A stretch of 64,000 nucleotides of DNA from positions 1,388,001-1,452,000 of the forward strand of contig NZ_CP147404.1 in NCBI RefSeq assembly GCF_037201805.1, written 5' to 3'. This document shows positions 48,754-57,614 of the stretch, one piece after another; position 1 is the stretch's first letter; the number at the start of each line of letters is the position of its first letter. This DNA comes from Bacillus sp. FJAT-52991 (lineage in GTDB: Bacteria; Bacillota; Bacilli; Bacillales; Domibacillaceae). The position numbers and the translations under genes were made by a program. The notes under the pieces were generated by a model. The model ran no database searches. It was not told the origin of the DNA and saw only the letters and a program-made list of their open reading frames with translations.

Positions 48754-49407
48754 ATGAACAGTAGAGAAAAAATTGCAAGACGTGCAGAAAAAGAAATTGA
48801 AGATGGGAACTACGTGAATTTAGGAATTGGGATACCAACTCTTGTCGCTAACTTTATCTCTGATAATAAACAAGTTGTTTTGCAATCAGAAAATGGTCTA
48901 CTTGGTATCGGCCCTTATCCTGAAGAAGGACAGGTGGATCCAGATTTAATTAATGCTGGAAAAGAAACAGTAACGACGATACCGAGTGCTTCATTTTTTG
49001 ATAGTGCGGAATCTTTTGCTATGATTCGCGGAGGACATATTGATGTGGCCATTCTTGGTGGAATGGAAGTCTCTCAAACTGGAGACCTTGCTAATTGGAT
49101 GATTCCAGGGAAAATGGTCAAAGGAATGGGCGGTGCGATGGATCTTGTTCATGGCGCTAGAAAAATTATTGTTATTATGGACCATGTCAATAAGCATGGA
49201 GAATCTAAAATCTTAAAAGAATGCACACTTCCGCTTACTGGAAAAGGAGTGGTACAACGAATTATTACTGATCGTGCGGTCATGGATGTCGAAGGATCGC
49301 ATTTGAAGTTGATTGAAGTGGCTAGCGGCTACTCAGTGGAGGATATTTTAAACTGCACAGAAGCAGAGATATCGGTTGCAGATGATGTTATATTAGACGC
49401 TTATTAA
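48754..49407 (+). CDS. scoB: 3-oxoacid CoA-transferase subunit B
   Basis: 217 residues. Catalytic glutamate E46 in [13 protein letters not shown], the GxGxGxP-like [11 protein letters not shown], and [14 protein letters not shown]. Obligate partner of ScoA, 12 nt downstream. Last gene of the operon, ending in a strong terminator, so the unit delivers acetoacetate carbon into acetoacetyl-CoA and thence acetyl-CoA. Confidence 0.93.
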   Translation: MNSREKIARRAEKEIEDGNYVNLGIGIPTLVANFISDNKQVVLQSENGLLGIGPYPEEGQVDPDLINAGKETVTTIPSASFFDSAESFAMIRGGHIDVAILGGMEVSQTGDLANWMIPGKMVKGMGGAMDLVHGARKIIVIMDHVNKHGESKILKECTLPLTGKGVVQRIITDRAVMDVEGSHLKLIEVASGYSVEDILNCTEAEISVADDVILDAY

Positions 49408-49459
49408 AAACAAGCTCTTTTATTCACTAAAAGAAGTTTAGCATCCATAGTAGAAGATC

Positions 49460-49492
49460 AAAAAGGTGCCGTTCCATAAGCGGCACCTTTTT
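49460..49492 (+). terminator. Terminator of the yng/sco operon
   Basis: AAAAAGGTGCCG/CGGCACCTTTTT stem with a 9-nt loop, about 50 nt after scoB. Confidence 0.92.
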
Positions 49493-49606
49493 AATGATTA
49501 ATTGCTCTTTTGGGAAGCTTCTATTGATACTTATCAAAAGGCTTTTCTTTGTTCTCTTCATAGTTTTTTGATGGCATTTTTGTTAAGATGAAGGGTAGAA
49601 CATTTG

Positions 49607-50887
49607 ATGAAAGTAGGAAAATCATTGAAAAAAAATGAACAAGAAAAAGTAATCCTTGTCGGCTGTCAATTAAACAATAGCAACGATATTCATTTTTTTT
49701 ATTCCATGGATGAATTAAAGTCGCTCACAAAAACAGCTCAAGGGGAGCCGGTGGCCACTTTGACACAAAAAAGAGAACGTATTCACCCCAGTACATATAT
49801 CGGAAAAGGAAAAGTAGAGGAACTGCATCAGTTAGAGGAATAACTTGAGCCAGACTTAATTATTTTTAATGACGAATTATCTCCTAGCCAAATTCGGAAT
49901 TTATCTGCACAATTAGATGCTCGAGTCATCGATCGGACACAATTAATTCTTGATATTTTTGCGAGACGGGCACGTTCAAAAGAAGGCAAGTTACAAGTGG
50001 AACTTGCTCAACTTCAATATTTACTTCCGAGGCTCGTTGGCCAAGGAATTGCTCTTTCACGCTTAGGAGGAGGAATCGGAACAAGGGGTCCTGGTGAAAC
50101 AAAGTTAGAAACAGATCGTCGGCACATTCGAAGACGGATTGATGAAATTAAACGACAGCTAACGATCATCGTTGAACATCGCGAACGGTATCGAGGCCGC
50201 CGTAAGAAAAATAAAACTTTTCAAATTGCTTTAGTAGGATACACCAACGCTGGTAAATCCACGTTATTTAATCGATTAACTGCGGCCGCTTCTTTAGAAG
50301 AAAATCAATTATTTGCCACGCTTGATCCGATGACAAGAAAATTTATTTTACCGAGTGGGTATCAAGTGATCTTGACGGATACGGTAGGTTTTATTCAAGA
50401 TTTACCAACAACTTTAGTGGCCTCGTTTCGCTCAACTTTAGAGGAAGTAAGAGAAGCGGATTTGCTTCTTCACGTAGTAGATAGCTCCAACCCTGATTAT
50501 ACACAACATCAAAAAACGGTAAGAGATTTGTTGAAGCAGCTTGACATGGATCATTTGCCGGAATTAACGGTGTATAACAAAAAGGATATGGTTCATCCGG
50601 AGTTTGTTCCCTCTTCGTACGCGAAGCATTTGCTGATCAGTGCTTTAAGTGTTGACGATCAAGAGAAGCTGAAAAAGCAAATAGAAGAAGTGGTCAAACA
50701 GCAAATGAGTGTTTATTATGCTCGGATCCCATCTTATGAAGGGAAGCTTCTCGCTCAGCTAAAAACGGAAACCGTGCTAGAAGAGATAAATTTTGAGGAA
50801 GAGGATCAGAAATATATAGTAAAAGGCTATTCGTTTGTTGATCATCCTATCTTTGGAGAGATCAGTCAATATACATCACAGGATTAA
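49607..50887 (+). pseudogene. hflX: HflX GTPase gene interrupted by an in-frame stop
   Basis: Two segments in the same reading frame together encode a full-length HflX of about 427 codons. Codons 1-78 give the N-terminal domain start (ends ELHQLEE), then TAA at 49841-49843, then the frame continues as [20 protein letters not shown] to the end. Other Bacillus HflX proteins read EE-[E/x]-LEPDL here, so a single GAA to TAA change explains it. The GTPase domain is otherwise intact: [25 protein letters not shown]. HflX splits stalled ribosomes. A GTG at 49997 could give a truncated C-terminal product. A sequencing error must be excluded. Confidence 0.85.
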
Positions 50888-50898
50888 GGGGGATTATT

Positions 50899-52161
50899 AT
50901 GTTTGATTTATTAAAACATGGACAGCAAATACAACCAATGGTAGAAGAAATGGAACGTCAAATTAGTGATGTTCATCGTACGATTGAGCATCAAGCGGAA
51001 AGCAATCAGTTTCGTGTGTTGCGAAGCTTTCAAAATCACCAAGTCAGTGATTTTCATTTCACACCTTCTACAGGTTATGGTTATGATGATATAGGCAGGG
51101 ACACGCTTGAAAAAATATATGCCGAAGTATTAGGTGGGGAAAGTGCCCTTGTTAGACCGCAAATTATTTCAGGGACTCATGCGATTTCGATTGCTCTTTT
51201 TGGTGTGTTACGACCGGGGGATGAACTACTATATATTACGGGAAATCCGTATGACACGCTTGAAGAAATTGTTGGGATTCGTGGCAACGGAAATGGTTCA
51301 TTAAAAGAGTTTGGTATTAGCTACAAAAGTGTACCACTATTAGATAATGGTTATCCTGATTATTCAGCGATTAAAGCAGCTATTCAGCCAAACACAAAAA
51401 TGATCGGCATCCAGCGCTCAAAAGGCTATGCTGTTCGTCCTTCTTTTACCATTAAAGAGATAGAAGAGATGATTCGTTTTGTGAAGGAAATTAATTCTGA
51501 AATCATTGTATTTGTCGATAACTGTTATGGTGAATTTACAGAGGATCGTGAACCTTGTCATGTAGGAGCAGATTTAATTGCCGGTTCTTTAATTAAAAAT
51601 CCTGGTGGTGGGTTAGCAAAAACAGGCGGCTATATCGCTGGGAAAAAAGAAGTCGTAGAAAGCTGCTCTTATCGAATGACATCTCCTGGAATTGGAGCGG
51701 AAGCAGGGGCCAGTCTTTATAGCTTACAGGAAATGTATCAGGGCTTCTTTTTAGCGCCTCATGTGGTTGCAGAAAGTTTAAAAGGGGCGGTGTTTACTGC
51801 GGCTATTCTTGAAAAGCTTGGAATGACGACGATGCCGAAATGGAATGAAAAAAGAACGGACTTAATTCAAGCGGTTCAATTTAACGATCGAGATAAAATG
51901 GTTTCTTTTTGCCAAGCGATTCAATTCGCTTCACCCGTGAATTCTCATGTCACTCCGTATCCGAGCTATATGCCAGGGTATGAAGACGATGTGATCATGG
52001 CAGCAGGTGCCTTTGTGCAAGGAGCCAGCATTGAATTATCTGCTGATGGTCCATTGCGACCTCCATATGCTGCATACGTTCAAGGGGGATTAACATATTC
52101 ACATGTGAAAATTGCCGTATGCAGCGCAATTGATTATTTAATGGAAAAGAATTTAATATAA
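50899..52161 (+). CDS. ynbB: YnbB, PLP-dependent methionine gamma-lyase/aluminium-resistance family protein
   Basis: 420 residues of a fold-type I PLP family (COG4100). The PLP lysine is likely in GSLIKNPGGGLAKTGGYIAGK; other motifs are SGTHAISIALFGVLRPGD and FVDNCYGEF. Previously annotated as aluminium-resistance or cystathionine beta-lyase-like; true substrate unknown. Sits 11 nt after hflX with AAGGGGG between, as in B. subtilis (hflX/ynbA-ynbB-glnR-glnA). Confidence 0.9.
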   Translation: MFDLLKHGQQIQPMVEEMERQISDVHRTIEHQAESNQFRVLRSFQNHQVSDFHFTPSTGYGYDDIGRDTLEKIYAEVLGGESALVRPQIISGTHAISIALFGVLRPGDELLYITGNPYDTLEEIVGIRGNGNGSLKEFGISYKSVPLLDNGYPDYSAIKAAIQPNTKMIGIQRSKGYAVRPSFTIKEIEEMIRFVKEINSEIIVFVDNCYGEFTEDREPCHVGADLIAGSLIKNPGGGLAKTGGYIAGKKEVVESCSYRMTSPGIGAEAGASLYSLQEMYQGFFLAPHVVAESLKGAVFTAAILEKLGMTTMPKWNEKRTDLIQAVQFNDRDKMVSFCQAIQFASPVNSHVTPYPSYMPGYEDDVIMAAGAFVQGASIELSADGPLRPPYAAYVQGGLTYSHVKIAVCSAIDYLMEKNLI

Positions 52162-52169
52162 TAGACGAT

Positions 52170-52210
52170 AAGGCTAATCTCAAGGGAGTTTTATGAGGTT
52201 AGCTTTTTTT
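52170..52210 (+). terminator. Terminator after ynbB
   Basis: AAGGCTAATCTCA/TGAGGTTAGCTT stem (one G-U), 11-nt loop, T7. Confidence 0.88.
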
Positions 52211-52222
52211 GAAAAAACTTCA

Positions 52223-52273
52223 TGTAAGAAAACCTAACATCAGTTTGACAACCTTTATGACATGATATATAAT
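52223..52273 (+). promoter_or_regulatory. glnRA promoter with two GlnR boxes
   Basis: TTGACA (52245-52250) and TATAAT (52268-52273), 17-bp spacer. TGTAAGAAAACCTAACA (52223-52239) fits the GlnR/TnrA consensus TGTNA-N7-TNACA exactly; a second site TGACA-N7-TGACA (52246-52262) has one mismatch and covers the -35. This matches the two-site autorepression known for B. subtilis glnRA. Confidence 0.88.
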
Positions 52274-52302
52274 TTTCAACAGAAAGAGAAAGGGGGATCA
52301 AA

Positions 52303-52707
52303 ATGAGTAGTCATATTAGACGTTCGATGCCACTTTTTCCAATGGGCACAGTTATGAAGTTGACTGATTTGTCCGCTAGGCAAATTCGCTATTATGAAGA
52401 ACATCAATTGATTCAACCAGAACGAACAGATGGGAATCGTCGTCTCTTTTCTTTGTACGATATTGATCGCTTATTAGAAATTAAAGATTTAATTGACCAA
52501 GGGATCAATATGGCAGGAATAAAGAAAATTCTGCTAGATGAAAAACATTTTGAACCACATCAGGATTCAAAAGAACAAGGGGAAGAGCAAAAAAGAAATT
52601 TCACTGATGAGGAGCTAAGAAAATTGTTGCGCAAAGAGTTAATTAGTGCGGGGCGTTTTCATCGAAATGGGCATCCTTATAGTGAAAGGAACCGCTTTTT
52701 TCATTAA
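52303..52707 (+). CDS. glnR: GlnR, nitrogen regulator of the MerR family
   Basis: 134 residues. MerR-type winged helix ([53 protein letters not shown]) and a short C-terminal tail that in B. subtilis senses feedback-inhibited glutamine synthetase. Represses glnRA under nitrogen excess. 47 nt upstream of glnA in one operon; two GlnR boxes lie in the promoter. Confidence 0.96.
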   Translation: MSSHIRRSMPLFPMGTVMKLTDLSARQIRYYEEHQLIQPERTDGNRRLFSLYDIDRLLEIKDLIDQGINMAGIKKILLDEKHFEPHQDSKEQGEEQKRNFTDEELRKLLRKELISAGRFHRNGHPYSERNRFFH

Positions 52708-52754
52708 TCTTTTGACATAAACTTGTTTTTAAAAATGAGGAGGAATTATTTTTT

Positions 52755-54089
52755 ATGGGAAAGTATACTCGTGAAGACATTATGAACTTGGCAAAAGAAG
52801 AAAATGTTAAATTTATTCGTTTGCAGTTCACAGACATCTTAGGAACAATCAAAAACGTGGAAATCCCTGTGAGTCAGTTAGAAAAAGCTCTGGATAATAA
52901 AATGATGTTTGATGGATCTTCCATTGAAGGATTCGTACGAATTGAAGAATCTGATATGAACCTTTATCCGGACCTTGATACATGGGTAGTCTTTCCTTGG
53001 ACAGCGGAAAAAGGAAAAGTTGCTCGCCTCATTTGTGATATTTATAAGCCTGACGGAACTCCGTTTGAAGGAGATCCTCGAAATAATTTAAAAAGAATTT
53101 TAACAGAGATGGAAGAACTAGGATTTTCCAATTTCAATCTAGGGCCAGAACCGGAATTTTTCTTGTTTAAACTAGATGAGAATGGAGAACCGACTCTTGA
53201 ATTAAATGATAACGGCGGTTATTTTGACTTGGCTCCAACGGACCTTGGTGAAAACTGCCGTCGAGATATTGTGTTAGAATTAGAAGAAATGGGATTTGAA
53301 ATTGAAGCTTCTCACCATGAAGTAGCTCCTGGTCAGCATGAAATTGACTTCAAATATGCAGATGCCGTTACAGCATGTGATCATATTCAAACGTTTAAAT
53401 TAGTCGTTAAGACTATTGCTCGTAAGCATGGATTACATGCGACCTTTATGCCAAAACCTTTATTCGGAGTTAGTGGTTCAGGTATGCACTGCAATATGTC
53501 TTTATTTAAAGAAGGAAAAAATGCCTTTTTTGATGAAAATAGCGAGATGCAGTTAAGTGAAACAGCTTACCAATTTATTGCAGGTACAATCAAGCATGCA
53601 AAAGGATTTACAGCGATTACAAATCCAACTGTTAATTCTTATAAGCGTCTAGTACCAGGATACGAAGCACCTTGTTATGTAGCTTGGTCTGGACAAAACC
53701 GTAGCCCGCTTATTCGTATTCCAGCTTCTCGTGGTATGAGCACGCGTGTTGAAGTACGCAGTGTAGATCCAGCTGCTAATCCATATTTAGCGATGGCTGT
53801 TCTTTTACAAGCTGGTCTAGACGGCATTAAAAATCAAATGACACCTCCTCCAGCGGTTGATCGCAATATTTATGCGATGAATCAAGAAGAGCGTGAGCAA
53901 GCGGGAGTAGATGATTTACCGTCAACACTTGCAGAAGCTCTACAACTTCTGAAGAAGGATGAAGTGATTCAAGCGGCTCTTGGTGGACATATTTTAGAAC
54001 ACTTTATTGAAGCGAAAGAAATTGAGTGGGATATGTTCCGTACACAAGTTCATCCTTGGGAGCGTGAACAATATATTCAAATGTATTAA
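52755..54089 (+). CDS. glnA: Glutamine synthetase type I-alpha
   Basis: 444 residues, the B. subtilis length. Catalytic motifs: [17 protein letters not shown] with the R62 feedback residue, [44 protein letters not shown] and RIP. It lacks the adenylylation loop of I-beta enzymes (no NLYDLP-type tyrosine segment). Makes glutamine from glutamate, ammonia and ATP, and passes the nitrogen signal to GlnR/TnrA. Confidence 0.97.
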   Translation: MGKYTREDIMNLAKEENVKFIRLQFTDILGTIKNVEIPVSQLEKALDNKMMFDGSSIEGFVRIEESDMNLYPDLDTWVVFPWTAEKGKVARLICDIYKPDGTPFEGDPRNNLKRILTEMEELGFSNFNLGPEPEFFLFKLDENGEPTLELNDNGGYFDLAPTDLGENCRRDIVLELEEMGFEIEASHHEVAPGQHEIDFKYADAVTACDHIQTFKLVVKTIARKHGLHATFMPKPLFGVSGSGMHCNMSLFKEGKNAFFDENSEMQLSETAYQFIAGTIKHAKGFTAITNPTVNSYKRLVPGYEAPCYVAWSGQNRSPLIRIPASRGMSTRVEVRSVDPAANPYLAMAVLLQAGLDGIKNQMTPPPAVDRNIYAMNQEEREQAGVDDLPSTLAEALQLLKKDEVIQAALGGHILEHFIEAKEIEWDMFRTQVHPWEREQYIQMY

Positions 54090-54092
54090 TTC

Positions 54093-54135
54093 AAAAATGC
54101 CCTTAAAGCTGAAAATAGCTTTAAGGGCATTTTTA
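54093..54135. terminator. Bidirectional terminator between glnA and asnB
   Basis: AAAATGCCCTTAAAGCT/AGCTTTAAGGGCATTTTT, a 17-bp stem with a 6-nt loop between converging genes. Confidence 0.92.
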
Positions 54136-56010
54136 TTATGCACCAACCAACTGGCGGTCATATGATTTTTCAACGAACACAGCATGCCAAATCATGAAGA
54201 TAAGAACCGTCCATATTTTGCGGCTGTAATCTCCTTTGCCTTGGCAATGGTCATCTAGTAGCTGTAGAATATATTGTTTATTGAGAAGGTGACCGGTTCC
54301 ACTCGTTTTAATAATCTGAACAGCCCAATCATACATTTCATCTTTTAACCAATGTCTAATAGGAACAGGGAATCCTAATTTCTTTCTATTTAACACGTGG
54401 TCTGGTACAATCCCTTCCGCTGCTTTACGTAAAATATATTTAGTCGTGCCGTTAGCTGTTTTTAATTGAGTAGGGATTTGAGAAGCCACTTCAAATACAC
54501 GCTTATCTAGAAAAGGTACTCTCAGTTCCAATGAATGTGCCATCGTCATTCGGTCAGCTTTTAATAAAATATCGCCGCGCATCCAAGTATGAATATCGAT
54601 ATATTGCATGCGATCTACATCATCATAGCCAGTGGTTTCATTATAAAATTGCTTTGTGATGTTTGTGTAGTCCATCCCAGATTGATAGTTTGGCAATAAA
54701 ATTTTCTTCTCTTGTTCCTCGAACATTTTTGCATTCCCGATATAGCGTTCTTCCATCGGGGTCACTCCGCGTTCAATAAAGCTCTTTCCTTTCATTCCTT
54801 CAGGCATCATCTGTGATAATTTCTTAAGGAGCACTTTAAACATAGAAGGTACATAATTAAAGAACTTTAACGATTGAGGTTCGCGATAAATATTGTAACC
54901 ACCAAATAATTCATCGGCGCCTTCACCAGACAATACAACAGTGACATGTTTTCTCGCTTCTCTAGCTACGAAATATAGTGGCACACAAGCTGGATCGGCA
55001 AGTGGGTCTCCCATATACCAAATGATTTTAGGAAGTTCCTTCATATATTCTTCAGGTGAAATAATATAGTTAATATTTTCGAGTCCTAATTTTTCAGCCG
55101 TTTCTTTTGCCACATCGACTTCGCTAAAACCATCACGCTCAAAACCAACAGAGAAAGTCTTAATGTTAGGGTGATATGTTTTTGCGATCGCAGCAATAAT
55201 TGAAGAATCGATTCCCCCTGATAGAAAAGAGCCGACTGGTACATCACTTCGCATATGTACCTTAACAGAATCGAAGAGCACATCTTGGACCATTTTCACA
55301 TAATCTGTTTCAGAGCGAAGGACGGGAGAAAAAGAAGCTTTCCAATAAGGGCGAATTTGCATTTTTTCTCCGATCTTTTTGGTGAAGTAATGACCAGGCT
55401 CTAATTTATATATATCTGTATTCATTGTTTGTGGTTCAGGTACATACTGGTAAGTTAAATAATTTTGTAAGGCATTATCATTCAATCCGGTAGTAGACAC
55501 CGCCTGCAAAATACTTTTCTTTTCAGAAGCAAAATATGTTCGGTCGTCATCTTGTTTATAGAAAAAGGGCTTGATGCCAAAAGGGTCTCTTGCACCGAAA
55601 AGCTCTTTTCGCTTCTTATCCCAAATAACGAAGGCAAACATTCCACGTAGTTTATCTACAGTTTTTTCTTTTATGCGACTATATAAGGCGATAATTGTTT
55701 CTGTATCTGAAGAAGTGTTAAACGTTACACCTTCTTGTTCTAATTCTTCTCTTAGTTCTACGTAATTATAAATCTCACCATTAAAAATAATCCAATAATT
55801 TTCATCTTCAAAAGCCAACGGTTGAGTACCGCTCTCGATATCAATAATGCTTAGCCTTCTAAAGCCAAATTGAATATAATCGTCTTGGTAATAACCTTCT
55901 TCATCTGGCCCTCTATGATAAATAATATCATTCATACTTTTAAACTGTTGATCTGATAATCTATTGACAGCATTTATTTCATCGTAGGTACAGCCTATAA
56001 AACCACACAT
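54136..56010 (-). CDS. asnB: Asparagine synthetase (glutamine-hydrolysing)
   Basis: 624 residues from the ATG at 56010 on the minus strand, chosen because it exposes C2 (MCGFIGC), the amidotransferase nucleophile, and AAAGGTG is upstream; a GTG three codons earlier would bury the cysteine. Class II glutaminase domain (RGPDEEG, FNGEIYNY), then the synthetase domain with the PP-loop SFLSGGIDSSIIAA and LSGEGADELFGGY. Converts aspartate and glutamine to asparagine. Could also be called asnO; the paralogue cannot be told from here. Confidence 0.92.
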   Translation of the reverse strand: MCGFIGCTYDEINAVNRLSDQQFKSMNDIIYHRGPDEEGYYQDDYIQFGFRRLSIIDIESGTQPLAFEDENYWIIFNGEIYNYVELREELEQEGVTFNTSSDTETIIALYSRIKEKTVDKLRGMFAFVIWDKKRKELFGARDPFGIKPFFYKQDDDRTYFASEKKSILQAVSTTGLNDNALQNYLTYQYVPEPQTMNTDIYKLEPGHYFTKKIGEKMQIRPYWKASFSPVLRSETDYVKMVQDVLFDSVKVHMRSDVPVGSFLSGGIDSSIIAAIAKTYHPNIKTFSVGFERDGFSEVDVAKETAEKLGLENINYIISPEEYMKELPKIIWYMGDPLADPACVPLYFVAREARKHVTVVLSGEGADELFGGYNIYREPQSLKFFNYVPSMFKVLLKKLSQMMPEGMKGKSFIERGVTPMEERYIGNAKMFEEQEKKILLPNYQSGMDYTNITKQFYNETTGYDDVDRMQYIDIHTWMRGDILLKADRMTMAHSLELRVPFLDKRVFEVASQIPTQLKTANGTTKYILRKAAEGIVPDHVLNRKKLGFPVPIRHWLKDEMYDWAVQIIKTSGTGHLLNKQYILQLLDDHCQGKGDYSRKIWTVLIFMIWHAVFVEKSYDRQLVGA

Positions 56011-56145
56011 ATTTTTCACCTTTCCATTATTAATTATTAAAGCATTTAACTGGAGTCATTGGAATACATCGATTCGTTACTTAGAGTAACATAATTTCCT
56101 TTAAACTGGAAATGATATGCATCAATTTATTTGGATTCTCATGGA

Positions 56146-56195
56146 AAGAAAAAAGGCTTTCTCATAGGGAGGTTCATCCCTTATGAGAAAGCCTT
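56146..56195 (-). terminator. Terminator after lexA (minus strand)
   Basis: AAGGCTTTCTCATAGGGA (56153-56170) pairs with TCCCTTATGAGAAAGCCTT (56177-56195) around a 6-nt loop; the A run at 56147-56154 gives a U run in the lexA transcript. Confidence 0.9.
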
Positions 56196-56201
56196 GAGCT
56201 T

Positions 56202-56819
56202 CTAATGGACTTGGCGGAACACGCCAATTACTTTTCCGAGAATTGTTACTGTCTTTAAAATGATCGGTGCCATTGAAGAGTTTTCTGGTTGTAATCGAAT
56301 GTAATCTTCTTCTTTAAAGAAACGCTTAACAGTCGCTTCATCTTCCTCGGTCATAGCAACAACGATATCGCCATTTTTGGCTGTTTGCTGTTGGCGAACA
56401 ACCACATAGTCACCATTTAATATACCTGCTTCTATCATGCTGTCTCCCATGATTTCTAGCATAAATACGTGTTCATCCCCTGCTGCCAGTCTTTCTGGAA
56501 GCGGAAAGTACTCTTCAACATTTTCGATCGCTGTAATAGGGAGTCCGGCTGTTACTTTCCCTATTAATGGTACATTGATCACGTTTTGTTTCGGGACAGC
56601 TTCGTCGATTTCAAGAACTTCAATTGCCCTTGGCTTTGTAGGGTCTCTACGAATGTATCCTTTACTTTCAAGGCGTGCAAGGTGCCCGTGTACAGTTGAA
56701 CTCGAGGCAAGACCAACTGCTTCTCCAATCTCTCTAACGGAAGGAGGGTACCCTTTAGTCTTAACTTCTTGTCTAATGAAATCTAGTATATCCTGTTGCC
56801 TTTTCGAAATTTTCGTCAT
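56202..56819 (-). CDS. lexA: SOS repressor LexA (DinR)
   Basis: 205 residues from the ATG at 56819 on the minus strand (GAGGTG six bases upstream), the B. subtilis length. N-terminal winged helix ([32 protein letters not shown]), the A91-G92 self-cleavage bond in VTAGLPI, and the S127/K165 dyad ([15 protein letters not shown]). Represses recA, lexA and yneA among others; cleavage is stimulated by RecA. Divergent from yneA with three SOS boxes between. Confidence 0.97.
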   Translation of the reverse strand: MTKISKRQQDILDFIRQEVKTKGYPPSVREIGEAVGLASSSTVHGHLARLESKGYIRRDPTKPRAIEVLEIDEAVPKQNVINVPLIGKVTAGLPITAIENVEEYFPLPERLAAGDEHVFMLEIMGDSMIEAGILNGDYVVVRQQQTAKNGDIVVAMTEEDEATVKRFFKEEDYIRLQPENSSMAPIILKTVTILGKVIGVFRQVH

Positions 56820-56852
56820 AATTCGCACCTCTTCAATTCGACTCTTTCCTGT

Positions 56853-56881
56853 ATTATATCATGTTTGAAAATCAGGTACAA
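56853..56881 (-). promoter_or_regulatory. lexA promoter
   Basis: Minus strand TTGTAC (56876-56881) and TATAAT (56853-56858) with a 17-bp spacer. Confidence 0.75.
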
Positions 56882-56892
56882 ACATAAGTTCG
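56879..56892. promoter_or_regulatory. LexA box 1 (lexA side)
   Basis: CAAACATAAGTTCG, 11 of 14 matches to the Bacillus SOS consensus, at the -35 of the lexA promoter. Confidence 0.55.
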
Positions 56893-56901
56893 AAAATAGA
56901 C

Positions 56902-56930
56902 TTGACACAAACAAACGTTCTTAATAGAAT
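56902..56930 (+). promoter_or_regulatory. yneA promoter
   Basis: TTGACA (56902-56907) and TAGAAT (56925-56930) with a 17-bp spacer; the spacer is filled by LexA box 2. Confidence 0.8.
56908..56921. promoter_or_regulatory. LexA box 2 (in the yneA promoter spacer)
   Basis: CAAACAAACGTTCT, 12 of 14 matches to CGAACRNRYGTTYC, between the -35 and -10 of yneA. Confidence 0.7.
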
Positions 56931-56943
56931 GATAACAGAGATG

Positions 56944-56957
56944 CGAACAAATATTCG
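56944..56957. promoter_or_regulatory. LexA box 3 (yneA leader)
   Basis: CGAACAAATATTCG, a strong SOS box just upstream of the yneA Shine-Dalgarno. Confidence 0.85.
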
Positions 56958-56974
56958 TTTTAGGAGCTGGTTAA

Positions 56975-57316
56975 ATGCAAACTGTAATAAAAAACAATTC
57001 TATTGTATTATTATTCATTGTTGTTACGATAGTTGCAGGTATAGTGTTAATTTTTAGTTTAAGCGAAGAAAGTGATAAGTATTTAGAGGTTGTTGTACAA
57101 GAGGGAGATTCATTATGGACGATTGCCGAAAAGTATCATAATATAAACGGCATGAAGCAAGAGGATTTTATCATTTGGGTTCAGACTGAAAACGAACTGA
57201 ATACAGCGATGATTCAACCTGGTGATGTCTTGGTGATTCCGGTGAGTTCGGCTCATTCCTCCTATTCTGACAATCAGTTAGCTTTTAAAAAGGAGTTCTT
57301 AAACAGTAATCGATAA
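56975..57316 (+). CDS. yneA: SOS cell-division inhibitor YneA
   Basis: 113 residues: an N-terminal membrane helix (~8-29, IVLLFIVVTIVAGIVLIFSL) and a LysM domain (VVVQEGDSLWTIAEKYH...IQPGDVLVIPV). In B. subtilis it delays septation during DNA damage. Controlled by the LexA boxes in the divergent promoter. In B. subtilis it is followed directly by yneB and ynzC; here an IS607-like element separates yneA from yneB. Confidence 0.94.
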   Translation: MQTVIKNNSIVLLFIVVTIVAGIVLIFSLSEESDKYLEVVVQEGDSLWTIAEKYHNINGMKQEDFIIWVQTENELNTAMIQPGDVLVIPVSSAHSSYSDNQLAFKKEFLNSNR

Positions 57317-57347
57317 TATAGGTAAAAGTGTATAATTATAGTTAAAT

Positions 57348-57614
57348 ATGCACATGGAACAGTATAATCCTAAAAAATTTGCAGAAATGCTTAATGTTTC
57401 TGTCAAAACACTACAAAGATGGGATAACGAAGATGTGTTGAAGGCTTACCGAAACCTAAAAAGAAGGCGATACTATACTGAATTTCAGTATCGAGAATAC
57501 ATGGGCATTCCTATATTCATGTTTTTAGCTGTAGAATATACGGATTGCAAAAATATAAGAAAAGCATGTTGGAGGATAAAAACTTGTGAAAAAATCCTAT
57601 TTGATAGAGATTAA
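57348..57614 (+). pseudogene. tnpA: Truncated IS607 TnpA (serine recombinase), DNA-binding part only
   Basis: 88 codons. Residues ~4-50 are the MerR-like helix-turn-helix start of IS607 TnpA (YNPKKFAEMLNVSVKTLQRWDNEDVLKAYRN...RRYYTEFQY). The catalytic serine-recombinase domain (YARVS..., ~150 residues) is missing; the frame runs instead into the DNA that normally precedes tnpB. This looks like an internal deletion. The element should therefore be unable to move on its own. Confidence 0.75.

Noticed and set aside
49841..49843. Programmed stop-codon readthrough or recoding in hflX
   Set aside because: TAA is not a known recoded codon in bacilli and no stem-loop follows it; mutation or sequence error is simpler.
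56437..56868. 143-codon plus-strand frame opposite lexA
   Set aside because: Antisense to lexA and covers its promoter; no family resemblance.
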